NCBI RefSeq assembly: GCF_030272615.1
Contig: NC_081408.1
Span: forward strand, 338,988,793 to 339,046,792
DNA from: Cryptomeria japonica
Taxonomy: Eukaryota > Streptophyta > Pinopsida > Cupressales > Cupressaceae
Reading direction: 5' to 3'
DNA length: 58,000 bases
Below are positions 21,189-31,866 of this stretch, piece after piece (the stretch's first letter is position 1; each line of letters starts with the position of its first letter). The notes under the pieces were generated by a model, which ran no database searches, was not told where the DNA came from, and was given only the letters and a program-made list of their open reading frames with translations. The position numbers and the translations under genes were made by a program.

Positions 21189-22087
21189 TGTCTGAATCCA
21201 AAAACACTGAGAGGGGGGTGAATCAGTGTTCTACTAGTGAGATCAATTTTAACCTTATTAACAAAGTAATTCAGTAACTGGTAACCATAGAAGAATATGA
21301 CAGTAAGTAGAAATGATGCCACCACAAGAACATACACCATAACACAGAAATTTATAATTGGAAAACCTCAAAGAAGAAAAACCATGGTGGGATTGTTGAC
21401 CCACAATATCTATCCACTAGCCAAATGAATAAATATTACAATAGGAGCCTGGACATGTAGGAAGGCTAATAGCCTAGAGCGCACTGCTCATCACAAAAGG
21501 AGCCTCACTGACTACAAACACCAAATATTGGTTTACAAATAAAATTTTGAACTTAGAGAATGCATCTAATATGTTGGATGAGTTCTGGTTCAAGCATTAT
21601 CTGTACCAATTTTCACTATCCTCCTTTACCGGTAACTTACTTTGCATCCCAAACCTCTAAACCATTAACCAAGGTCGACTACAGAATATTATATTTGCAT
21701 TCATTCGATCAACATTGCTCGCATTATATCACACCATTATGTATTCCTTCTCTCTGTATGTATATCCAAAATAACCCAGCCAGAATGACTTAAATACCCT
21801 TCCCAAACATAAACATGAATTCCTTATGTCAGCTTACAATGATATTACAATTTATTTACATGTCCACCTAGACAAAAATAAATACATTAGACCTATCAAA
21901 TCAATCTTCTATGTCAGCCTCATATATTGGTTCCTAGTTTGCCGGTTTCCCTTATCTGTCGAATGACTTGAATGTCGGTTGTCGAATCTTGAATACCGGT
22001 GAGTACCGGTTAAGTGTCCAACCCAAAATGATTTTTGTTGCCATCAATGATAACACAACTAAACTGGATGAGTGTCAATTGCCAACA
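21189..22087 (-). repeat. 5' LTR of element J
   Basis: The 899-bp repeat reads TGTCTGAATCC to GCCAACA on the plus strand; the TGTC is a changed TGTT. It aligns with 15207-16143 along its whole length and carries the same C-rich U5 box (near 21212-21226) and GTGGTTTTTC-type module. Confidence 0.88.
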
Positions 22088-22092
22088 ATCTT

Positions 22093-23626
22093 GTCATATC
22101 CTATTTCCCTTCATTATCCCATTATCCTATCTATATCCATACTCCCTTTTCCACATTTGAGCTTGACAAGGCTGAAGATCTTCATGAACGTCATGCATCA
22201 TGTTCATAGCTTTTGGTCTATCACATCTTTTGGTGTTTATCCATTGGCTTATTACAACCTTTCATCCATATTCTGGTTTATGGCAACCTTTTCTCACTAT
22301 CATTTAGCCTATCACAACTTTTAGTCCATATCCCTTATTCATGTTTGATCTTGCTTATCCTATCCATATCCTATCACCGTCCATACACTCTTTTATGTCT
22401 CTTGATCTTGATCCAAAATAAAGATGTACAATGCAAAACATGGTTTCAAAAATCTCTTGACATTTCCCTCATGCCATGTCATTGCTTTACATTGTCATAT
22501 CCAATCCCTTATCCAACCACACGATAGCCCTCAAAAATTGGATTCGTTATGCCTCCATAATAAATGCCCTCTATCCTCCTTATATCTGCCAACATTTCAG
22601 CAAGCTTCTTTATCCATTAGTCATATTCCTTGTCTTTCTAGACACTAGTAGCAAAATCATTAAAAAAAACACTAAAAAGAAAATAATATCCAGAAAAAAA
22701 TACCTAAAAATCACATAATGTCTTGAAAAAATTACTAAAAAGCAAATAAAGTCCTAAAAAAATCCCTAAAAATCAAATAATGTCTTGCAAAAATCGATAG
22801 AAATAAAATTAAGTCTTGAAAAAATCAACTAAAATCAAATAAGTTCCTAAAAAAATCCTTTAAAAAATCGAAAAATGCCTTGAAATAAAACAAAAAAAAT
22901 TGAAAAATGTCTTGAAATAAAATAAAATAAATTGAAAAATGTTCTGAAATAAAAACAAAAACAATTGTAAAACATCCTTAAATAATTCAAAAAACATCAT
23001 AAAATGTCCTTAAATAATTCAAAAGCATCATAAATTGTCCTTTAAAAATCACAAAAAAATCAAAAAGTTCAAAAACCCTAAAAATTGGAAAACATCAAAA
23101 ATACAAAAACAATCTCTTTTCCTTCATTTTGCCAATAAATTGTCCCCTTTGTACATAAATAGATATTTGAGAAGACATCAGACAAATAACACAATAAAAC
23201 ATTGTGCTTAAAACAAATCATGTATCAACGGATGAACTATTCAACTAGGCAAGCTTTCAAACTGATCAAAATTGTCGTATCAAATCACCATCTGCATCAA
23301 CATTATCATTATCATGGGTCTTATATAGGGTGTGGTATACTCGAAACCAGACCAAGTCCTGTCTTTAGATGGGGTACTACATTCCCTAAAACCAGACTGC
23401 ATGATCATCCTGTCATCGCAACATTATCACTTTTGACAACGAAGATCAAAATGTTTGTTTGACTTGTTTTAATTTTTGAATCTTATTTTTCATTGATTAT
23501 CTTTGATCATGTTCCTATGTTGCTCGATGATGTCACTAAATGATTTAGAGTGGCCGAGATAGTTCATGATCATTTTTTGTGTTGGTTTTTTATTGTGGAG
23601 TGATTAATAAAATTTTGGGGCAAATA
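22093..23626 (+). other. Non-coding 3' region of element A with A-rich tandem repeats
   Basis: Element A resumes after J with CATATCC/TTATCC-rich text and no supported ORF. From about 22655 to 23110 there are degenerate tandem units of roughly 30-33 bases of the type AAAAATCAAATAATGTCTTG, giving a stretch of very high A content. A TTTTGGGGCAAATA tract at 23613-23626, followed by TGTCC, could be a polypurine tract and LTR start. Confidence 0.45.
22655..23110. repeat. A-rich degenerate tandem repeats
   Basis: At least ten imperfect units carry the core AAATAATGTCTTGAAAAAAT or variants with GTCCTTAAATAATTC. Unit length is about 30-33 bases. No coding potential is seen. Confidence 0.7.
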
Positions 23627-25442
23627 TGTCCTAGATGTCTATGTTGGCACGTCCACATCGTGGTTGTCACACATACCTCAACCTTTAACACACATAATAT
23701 CTTAGGATGGTTGAACCATTCCTTGTCTACGATGTGATTGTCTTATGCAAAGGGATCGCATTTCCACCCTGGCCTTCATTGCCATGGTGCACCGCATCCA
23801 TTTTGCCATATCAAATAAAGGTTCTCACCTGCTATTTTGTACATTTGTGAAAGCAAGTTTTTCTTCACTTCTAACTATTCTTCATCTAATTTCCTTTTAC
23901 TAACATTTCTTCCATCCATCCTTATAGTTAGTTTGATCTAGTACTCTAGTACGTCAAAAACAATTTGCATCCTGCATTCATTGGTTAGGCCATTTTGCAC
24001 ATCATAATCATAAAAAATAACAAAAAAATAAAGCATAAGCATAACATTATTATTCATTGCATTTCATAAAGCAAAACACAAAAACATAAGTGCATATGTC
24101 ATTCATTGCATTGCATGAAATATACATAAAGCATCCATACATGGCATCATATAGATAGAAAATTCATATCATATCATATATATCAAAAGTGTCGGAGTAC
24201 AAAATTGAACTAAATGTCCCAAGTATGGCCCATAGGCTAAGTACATAATCACAAAAGATGTCTACATCGTAATGAGCAAATATGTTCCTATCATTGTGTG
24301 CTCCCTCTATCCTATTGATCTATGCCATGTCTCACTGATGAAACTCTTCCTATCCATGTGGTCCTACATCATCCAGTCGTTTGAAGTTGTGTACACGTTC
24401 CCCAAGGTGGTTCGTCACTGGAAAGTTTTCCATCTTTCTGCAATCTCCTTCATTCAGAGCTCAAAATTTTCCACATTAGAGAGTGTAAATCAGTCATTTT
24501 CACCTCTCCCACCTCCTTTATATCCTTTTCAAGTGACTAGATGGACATGCACCCTACCCTAGTTGTATTGGCTGCAGTCTTTTTCAACTTGTACTGCTTT
24601 GTGCATTTGATCTCTAATTTTTAGTATGCTCAAACTAGTGGCTTCATGTCGTTGTTGTTGATCAATTGGCCTCTTTTTTGGATTTTTTTTGGCCAATTCC
24701 TCTAGGGGGCATACATATACCTTGTCATTGTCTAGGGCATCTTTCTTCATTATTCTTTGAAACAACGCTCATAATCGTATTATCATAAAGACGAGCAAAA
24801 TGTAGGCATCTAAAAATGGTCAACGCTTGCACCGCCGTACTTTAATATGTTTGTGTGACCTTCTTTAAGGGTTTTTGCATCTTATTGACATTTCCTCTAT
24901 GTCGTGCATTCAATCTTTATTGTCGGTCAACATTGCATCTTTCCTCCGCATTTCTTTCGTATTCGATTCTACTCTCGCAGTTTGAATTAGGTCTTGTCAA
25001 TATCATATTGAAATTGCAATCAGTAGTCATGATCAATTTGTCATGTCAATTGGACATCGTCAATCCTAATCGGTATCGAATTAGGGTTTTTCCCTTGACC
25101 TTTGTCACTTTCAATTGATCTTCAATCATCTTTGATCAGTTATCAATCAATTTGGATGTCTTTACAATTGTCAAGTATCAGCTTCCTAATCGATTTGCAA
25201 CTGATTCATCATAGGTTTTTTGTCATTCGACCTTCATCAAGTTGACCTTTTATCAGTCTTTGATTAATTTTTCATCGATCTCAATCAATCATCAATTTTG
25301 GGTCAATCAGTCACTGGTCCTTTATCAATTGTCATCTTTTTGTCAATTTTGATCAATTTGTCATTGATATTCGTCAATCATTATCGGCTTTATATCAATT
25401 ATCAAGTCATCATCATTTATCTTTTTCATCATGATCGATATT
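23627..25442 (+). other. Probable left part of the 3' LTR of element A
   Basis: Begins TGTCCTAGATGTC after a possible polypurine tract and stays non-coding up to the insertion of element B. Around 25050-25440 it is dominated by TCAATY-type low-complexity text (GATCAATTTGTCATTGAT). A short open frame on the minus strand at 24559-24765 looks somewhat protein-like but has no recognised motif. The LTR reading depends on joining this piece to 34792-35970. Confidence 0.35.
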
Positions 25443-26482
25443 TTTCATGCTCTATGAAGTGTACATGTTCCTCCAAACACAATGCACTCAATAAATCATT
25501 ACAAGCAATGGTTAGAAGATTAAATCAAAGAAATTTAAAACCATAGCTAATCGACTTATTGCCTCCTACTAAATGCGAGTATGAAAAATACTCTCAGATC
25601 TTATTATGCAAATTCCACTGACTTGACTACACTTAGATGGAGGATTTAAATGATTAAGATGCATGATCTAGCAAGATAGCATGATTAAGCTATATGAATT
25701 CATGATTGATCTAGAAAATAGGCTAGAATGAAGATGCAATTAAGTTAAAATTGAACATGATAACATTGCTAAGAATGATAAACTAGAAGCTAGATGCCTA
25801 TAGCAACAATGCATAAGATGAAATCAAATTGGGACAATCGATATGCAAACATGATATGAAAATTGGGACCCTTTGTGCTCCAAAATAAGGTCTATTTATA
25901 GGATTTCCCAAGGCTAAGGTGATGTGGCAAGAATCAACGGTCAAGATTGATCTGAAGATATCAATGGTTAAATTGGAGGAAGTTGGAAAAGGAGTTGGAT
26001 TAAAGGAAACATCTATCATCTCTATGGTGACAAGTGTCAAGAGGCTTCTAGAAGAAGTTGGATGGAAAGGGAACACTTAGTGACAAGTGTCACAAAGGTT
26101 CTAGAAGAGGTTGGATGAAAGGGGACATGGTGGTAGGTAGAATGGGTTAGGTTTAGGAGTGGTAGAAGTTAGGAGAATTTGAATTTAAAAATTCAAATAA
26201 TAGAAAGGCTAATTAATTTCAACAACTCATGGATTTGATTTAATTAATTAATTAAGGATTTAGAAGAATGATTTTGATGGAGGGAATTAATTAATTTGAA
26301 TTAATTAATTAAGAGGGATTATGAAATGAGCCTATTAAGTAAATCCTTAGATTTATTAATAAGTAGATGAAAGGGGAAATTTAACCAAATTGCTTAGTGA
26401 ATTGAATTAAATTGGGGAGGGGGATTAATTAAATAATTGCTTATTTAATTAATTATCTTTAGACCATTTTTAGGTGTATACA
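25443..26482 (-). repeat. 3' LTR of element B
   Basis: On the minus strand it starts TGTATACACC; its other end is TTTCATGC, a decayed form of the TGTCGTGC seen in the second LTR. A TATA box CCTATAAATAGAC lies at 25890-25902 on the minus strand. Confidence 0.88.
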
Positions 26483-26497
26483 TTTTTCCCCTCTTTG
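26483..26497 (-). promoter_or_regulatory. Polypurine tract of element B
   Basis: The minus strand reads AAAGAGGGGAAAAA directly before the LTR start TGTATACACC. Two further G-runs, GAGGGGGCAT and GCTGGGGCAT, lie near 26600-26615 and 26565-26580. Confidence 0.8.
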
Positions 26498-28229
26498 AAG
26501 CGAGGTGTGAAGACGTGTTGATTCAAAGAATAATCTCATTTTGATGATGGTATTGATTTGATAAGATGCCCCAGCTCTTGATTGCTAAATTCTGGTATGA
26601 TGATGCCCCCTCAGGAGATCAATTGAGATAATTGATCTTTGGAGTTTTTGCGAAATTGATATCTCGATAGATTTGATTTGATTTTTGCAACTGTGTTTTT
26701 GATGAAATTGTGAGCTCTTTGATTAGCTTGATTGCTTAGATTGATAAGATTGAAAAATCTTGATTGATTAGATTCGGTCTGGTTTCAGGAAGGATACATC
26801 CTGTATAAGACATGATTCAGAATCAGATCATCTGGTTTCGGGAAGGATTCATCATGTATAAGACATGATTCAGAATCAGATCATCTAGTTTCAAGAAGGA
26901 TACATTTTGTATAAGACATGATTCAGAATTGATTAGGATTGATTGATTGATTTGATTTGATAAGATTGATGGATAAAGAACTGACAGTTTGTTGACAATA
27001 AGTTGCCAAAATATTTGGATATGTTGATGTTGATTTTGTAGAGAGAGATATAGCATAAGATTTGGCTAGGTTGATAATATCTGAAGATATATGAGTCATT
27101 CGTCTAATTGTGTATACACTTGTGATGATATGTTGATGATTCCTGCGATAGATTTAACCTTGGAGAAAAGGAGCTTGTAGGATCCCATGCAAAAATGAAA
27201 TGCAAGCTAAAATGCAATGAAATGCAATGAAATGCAATGGAATACAAACTATGACTAGACCAGTCACTGGATTATTTTGTGTTTTTGTCATCATTGAGCT
27301 TTTGAAATGTGGGAACTGAGTGCAAACATCGACGGTATAATTAAACCATGATGACCTGAGCACTTATTTCCTGGATTTTGATATAGAAAGTTAGCACAAG
27401 CATCGAGGTATAATTGAACCGAGATGACCTGAGTGTTACTTGCGTAAAACAAGCAATATTAATCATTTCAATATGCAAATCAGAAATGTCTTCAATGATA
27501 CTTCGATGATCATGTCCCGAGACAAATTTGCACATATTAATGATTAATTTTCAGACAGCAGACAAGAAAAATATCATGTTCCTTCCTTTTTCCTCTAGTC
27601 AAAGACATCTTGGAGTCACTCAAAAATCATGATAGTGAAAATCAATATAGAAAATTTAATTGAACAATCATGTTACAATCATTATTCAATAGATATTATC
27701 CACTAAAAAAGTGTGTGATGTGCTTAGGTTGATTTTGTGATAGCTTGATAGTTGATAGTTTGATCTTGCGTTCAATGTTGGATGTGTCTCAGTTTTCGCT
27801 TGATAAGAGTTGTCTAACTGTTGTCTTTCTTGTTTGATTTAGCTCAGAATTGATCGACAGTTCGCCCCCAGCTAGGTGTAGGATTTTGCTCCAAGCTTAG
27901 AAACAAAATTGTTATGATATATCCAGTGATCCAAACCATGGCAAGAAGCCACCTGGGATGTCTGCGTATGTACAAAAGCTTCATTATGATCAGCATTGAT
28001 GAAGGATGAATGGATGCAAGGGAAAAGATGCATGAACTAATAGATGGAAGAGCTTAGCCGACAGATAGCACCTGTTTTTCAGGTTTTCACCATCTATTTT
28101 TATTGCACTTTTTCTGATATTTTAGTTTTTAGTTTTTTATTTTTTTTTATTTTTTTTTATTTTTTACGGTTTTTTATTTTTCTGATTTTTCACTGCTTTT
28201 TATTTTTCTTATTTTTCAGACATAGAATT
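26498..28229 (-). other. Long non-coding 3' region of element B with tandem repeats
   Basis: About 1.7 kb separates the integrase end from the polypurine tract and has no supported ORF. It holds a 53-bp tandem repeat (26779-26931), a 10-mer AATGCAATGA run (about 27195-27243), a diverged repeat pair at 27323-27360 and 27395-27434, and a T-rich tract (28078-28220). Confidence 0.6.
26779..26931. repeat. 53-bp tandem repeat, nearly three copies
   Basis: Units start at 26779, 26832 and 26885 with CTGGTTTC or CTAGTTTC and share ATAAGACATGATTCAGAAT. The third unit is slightly short. The spacing is exactly 53 bases both times. Confidence 0.88.
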
Positions 28230-29187
28230 TCTTTAGGTGCATGCTATTGATAGGTTCCTCGAGCTAATCTTCACCCTATGTTGATAGCTAATATGCTCCT
28301 GATCCAAATACTGTTGTGACTACAAATGGACCTAACCAGTTTGGTTCAAATTTGCCTTTCTTTTCTCGATCTGCCTGGTTACGTGGATTTTCCTTTAGCA
28401 CTAGTTCCCCAACTTGAAATATTCATGGTTTAACCTTGTGATTATAGCTCCAACACATTTTTTGCTGATATACCTTTAAATGATCAAAGGCATTTTGTCT
28501 TCATTCCTAGATCAGTTCTAACTCTTGTAGTCTAGATACTCTTTGTTCTTCATCTGGGATGAGACCTTTTAGTGATACACGTAGAGAGGGTATCTCTACT
28601 TCGATTGGCAATATGGCTTCTGATCCATATACAAGAGAGAAAGGTGTGGCACCCGTTGGTGTGTGGATACTGGTGCGGTAGGCCCAGAGAGCAGGATTTA
28701 GTTGAATATGCCAATCTTTGCTAGCATCGTTCACTGTCTTTTTGAGGATTTTCAGAATAGTTTTGTTAGATGCTTCTGCGTGGCCATTTTCCTGTGGATA
28801 ATATGATGTGGAGAATTTGTGCTGGATTTTGAACTTCTCACATAGCTCTTGTACATCTTGATTTTTGAATGGTCGCCCATTATTAGTGATAATGGTCATT
28901 GGTATTCCATAGCGACAGATTATATAATTCAAGATAAATGCAACAATTTGTTTTCCTATGATATTTATGAGAGGTACAGCTTCAATCCATTTTGTGAAAT
29001 ATTCTGTAGCTACAAGAACGAATTTGTGCCCATTAGATGAAGAAGGATTTATCTTTCCTACCAGATCAAGACCGCATTAACAGAAAGTCCATGATGTTGC
29101 TAAAGCATGAAGTTCTTGTGCTGGTGCATGAATCAAGTTCCCATGGATTTGACATTGTTTGCATGTTCTCACTATCTTAAAAGAATC
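28230..29187 (-). pseudogene. Gypsy integrase of element B, with a changed catalytic Asp
   Basis: This is a Ty3-type integrase. The first catalytic Asp is in CGLDLVGKI (near 29065-29090), followed by NGHKFVLVATEYFTKW. The second should be in TDNG but reads IITNNGRPF (near 28872-28898), an Asp-to-Asn change caused by one G-to-A step. The Glu is kept in ENGHAEASNK (near 28775-28800), then WAYRTSIHTPTGATPF and VYGSEAILPIE. The longest open piece is 28507-28932. The C-terminal LGPFVVTTVFGSGAY (near 28300-28345) is the GPF/GPY domain. Stops, including one at 29188-29190, break the frame, but no frameshift is needed. The enzyme would be inactive as it stands. Confidence 0.88.
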
Positions 29188-29880
29188 TCATTCCATAGTC
29201 GGCCAATAATAGCCCAAGCGTATGAGTTTTTTTGAGAGGGTAATACCACTTGAATGAGTGCCACAAATATCATTATGGACTTCACGTAAGGCCTTCTCAA
29301 ATTCTTCTTGTTCAAGACATCGTAAGAGAGTACCGTCTAGACCTTGTTTAAACAAGGTATCTGCGATGAGAGTAAAATGGGAGGATTGGTGAATAAAGTT
29401 TCTCTTTTGGTTTTTTGATAAGTCAGGAGGTAAGATGTTATCTTTTAGGTATGTGTAAGTTTGGCTGTAGTAGGAGGAATTATGTCCAATAAGTTGACAG
29501 ATGGTTTGGGAATCAGGGCAATTAAAGGTGGGATGAAAAAACTCTTCAACCAGGAATTTGTAACACTGTTGATTTTCCTGTGTCTGTAGGAGAGAAGCAA
29601 GTGTAGCCATGGCGTCTGCTGCTTTATTATCATTTCTTGGAATTTGTTCAAAAGTGATTTCAACAAAGTACTTGATATCATCCACCATCTTTTTGTAAGG
29701 CATGAGTTTTTCATCTTTTGTTTGATAGTCATTATTGATTTGATTAATGACAAGCTGAGAGTCTCCAAAGACTTGAAGTTGTTTTATATTCCATTCTACA
29801 GCCATTTTGATGAATAGAATGCCTACTTTTGATTTATGTTGTGTTCCTTTATTGATGTCTGCTCTTGATCCATGTTGTGT
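29188..29880 (-). pseudogene. RNase H C-terminal part and integrase zinc-binding region of element B
   Basis: The 205-codon open piece (29188-29805) begins in the middle of an RNase H: LQVFGDSQLVINQIN carries a conserved Asp, and RNDNKAADAMATLASLL carries the late Asp (near 29600-29640). After this comes the integrase zinc-binding region, with HNDICGTHSSGITL and LIRLGYYWPTM, typical of Tat-type elements. The first half of RNase H and the whole RT are absent. Immediately upstream the text is a small repeat (GTQHGSR and GTQHKSK) that joins in frame to the spacer ending FDPYLTIHHPNIS. In complete Tat-type elements that spacer block precedes RT. The deletion joint therefore lies near 29830-29920. 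Confidence 0.85.
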
Positions 29881-30753
29881 TCCATTGTTGATGTTTGCTC
29901 CTAGACTGATATTCGGGTGATGTATTGTAAGATATGGATCAAACCCTGGAATGTCTGTATATGAAAAGGTAAAGTTGACTTGCCACCTTTTGAAGGATTC
30001 AAAATATTTTTTCCTTGCTAGTTCTGATAGAGAAGTTGTTGCTGGATGTAGATTAGTTGTGCCAGTGATAGTTGCCTATGTCGGTTCTATTAGGATAGAT
30101 AACTTCTCTTGATAGTACACAGGTAAGGTGTCAAATCTCCCATCTTCTGGTGCCTCGACAAGGTTTTCACCATTAGATGCATCCTTTATTTTTACTTTTT
30201 CCCGGTCTAATGTTGCCAAGAAATGGTTTTCAGCATTAGACTTGATATTGTTTTCTTGATTTTCACTTTTGTGACTAGGAGATTTGACATCCATTTGACA
30301 TGAAAATACATTAGCGGAATTCCTAGTGAGAGTTGTTGGTTTGATTTCATTAAGATATAATGATATGGCATGGTCATTAGGTAAGGTATCAATTTTAGTA
30401 TGTCCTTCATTTTCCCAGTCCATAGGTTCAGGATAGCTTAAGGATAAAGGATCGTCAAGTTGAATAATTTCCATGTCTAGAATGGTACTCTCATCAGAAT
30501 GACCTAGCGCAATAAAATCTTAATCATCCTTGGTTAAGTCCATGTCAGTCGAATGTGATTCTGATTGAAGTAGGCTAGTTCCTAACGTTTGTCCTGCATA
30601 CATGTGAACTACATCGACTACTATATCTTCTTCTTAATCCCTCTCAATTTGAAGTTGCTCTTGTATGTTTTTCCATGATATCAAATATTCCTCATTCCCT
30701 CGATCTTTTAGCTGCATTTGTTCTTCCATGTTTGACAAAATTGATTCAAATGA
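29881..30753 (-). pseudogene. Protease-RT spacer of element B
   Basis: Same frame as the flanking domains, with stops at about 30523, 30636 and 30076-30078. Landmarks are LSYPEPMDWENEG (near 30410-30450) and SYTDIPGFDPYLTIHHP (near 29920-29970). In Tat/Ogre-type elements a block of the form IPGLDPxLVxHxL stands just before RT, so this marks where RT should begin. The region is acidic and Ser/Asn-rich, with no enzymatic motif. Confidence 0.65.
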
Positions 30754-31581
30754 TTATTCCTTGGATTGTATGTTTGAAGTTGCTACCTCTCTGTTATGTG
30801 GAACAACGATCTCTTGAGCTGATTTCAGATTATTACAACACTGCACTGGATTTGAGTCTGTTGATATTGTGATTTCCTGCCCATTGTAGGGAAACTTTAA
30901 GCATTGATGACATGTTGATGGTATAGCCTGTATATCCTGAATCCATGGTCTCCCCAAGAGTATATTGTATGGTAGGTCCACATCTAAAACTTGGCATGTT
31001 GTATCTTTTTGTAGAGGTCCCACTCTGATGGGTAGTGTCACCATTCCTTTAGATGAATTTTCTTCTTCATTATGTGCTTTGATTTTTATCTTTTTCCGAG
31101 GATCAACTGCATCTTCTAAATAGCCTAGAGCATGGACAAGACTCAAAGAGCATATGTTCAAGCTAGCTCCCCCATCTATCAAGACATGTTTAACAAGCGT
31201 TCTATGAATGAGGACTTCAATTTGCAAGGAAGCGCTATGGGGATGTTGCAAGGAATCAATGCTTGGATATGAAGGAGATGAGCTATGAATAAGATCCTCT
31301 GCAATAGGTTTGATGGTCATTATGGATATTGCTTGGGGAACTTTAGCTTTGGATGCATTATTTGGCAAGGATGCTATGGAACGTTCTTGCAAGCTTTCAG
31401 GAGGTGTAGGAATGCATGCCTTTGGAGAGTCAATTTTCTTATGGATGGATGGATCATTGTTAGACATGGGTACACAATTTTGATCTTCTTTAGCCAAATC
31501 CTTTAGGGATCTCTTTAAGAGTTGCATAAAAGAGCCACCTTTCTTTTGAGATGTGTTTGAATCCTTGTGAGGTTTTAACAT
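30754..31581 (-). CDS. Gag C-terminus and aspartic protease of element B
   Basis: A 275-codon open frame. The N-terminal 90 residues (KKGGSFMQLLKRSL, QNCVPMSNN) match the ORF of element A at 12793. The rest is a retroviral-type aspartic protease that cuts the polyprotein: the catalytic motif is HVLIDGGASLNI (near 31150-31190), followed by VGPLQKDTTCQVLD, LPYNILLGRPWI (near 30955-30990) and IPSTCHQCLKFPYNG. The DGGAS form with LGRPWI is usual for the Tat/Ogre branch. The catalytic Asp is intact. The open frame ends at 30754-30756, but the same frame continues to the integrase. The ATG is probably internal, because the frame is also readable upstream to about 31866. Confidence 0.85.
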   Translation of the reverse strand: MLKPHKDSNTSQKKGGSFMQLLKRSLKDLAKEDQNCVPMSNNDPSIHKKIDSPKACIPTPPESLQERSIASLPNNASKAKVPQAISIMTIKPIAEDLIHSSSPSYPSIDSLQHPHSASLQIEVLIHRTLVKHVLIDGGASLNICSLSLVHALGYLEDAVDPRKKIKIKAHNEEENSSKGMVTLPIRVGPLQKDTTCQVLDVDLPYNILLGRPWIQDIQAIPSTCHQCLKFPYNGQEITISTDSNPVQCCNNLKSAQEIVVPHNREVATSNIQSKE

Positions 31582-31866
31582 AGATGGATTTTGATTTTGA
31601 AATTGTTTGATTTCTCTTATATGTTAGTTTGTCATGTGTATTTTGCTTTGGTATGTCATAATGATATGATTTTCAGCTATTTCAAATGTTTCTATTTCTG
31701 TTTCAAGGATTTGATTGTCTAAAAGTTGTTTTGATAAGTGATCAACTGTCAATGTCAAGGCCATAGAGTGATATGACACTAAAAGGGGATTCAAGTGTTT
31801 TAAAAGTTTGCAAGTTTTTTGATCTTCGGTTTTGGAGTGCAATGATGATGATTTGATAAAAACCAA
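31582..31866 (-). pseudogene. Upstream gag remnant of element B
   Basis: A frame with stops, in register with the protease ORF, reads LSKQLLDNQILETEIETFEIAENH and then IREIKQFQNQNPS before the KKGGS block. It is Gln/Glu/Ile-rich, in the position of the Gln-rich gag of element A. No zinc knuckle or gag core is recognised. Confidence 0.4.

Larger units (their letters stand above)
15207..22087 (-). mobile_element. Element J: complete non-autonomous copia-type element with two ORFs, no pol
   Basis: All structural parts of an LTR retrotransposon are present on the minus strand: a 5' LTR (21189-22087), a primer site (21176-21186), two ORF regions, a polypurine tract (16144-16156), a 3' LTR (15207-16143) and a perfect 5-bp duplication ATCTT (15202-15206 and 22088-22092). 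The 5-kb internal region has no protease, integrase, RT or RNase H motif in any frame I read. It encodes a coiled-coil Gag-like protein with four CCHC zinc knuckles and a second long protein I do not recognise. It presumably relied on enzymes of a related autonomous copia element. The LTRs have drifted, including an indel of about 35 bp, so the insertion is old. Confidence 0.85.

Noticed and set aside
24559-24765. A 68-codon minus-strand frame with protein-like text
   Set aside because: No motif, no start context and no continuation without many stops; left only as a remark in the LTR entry.
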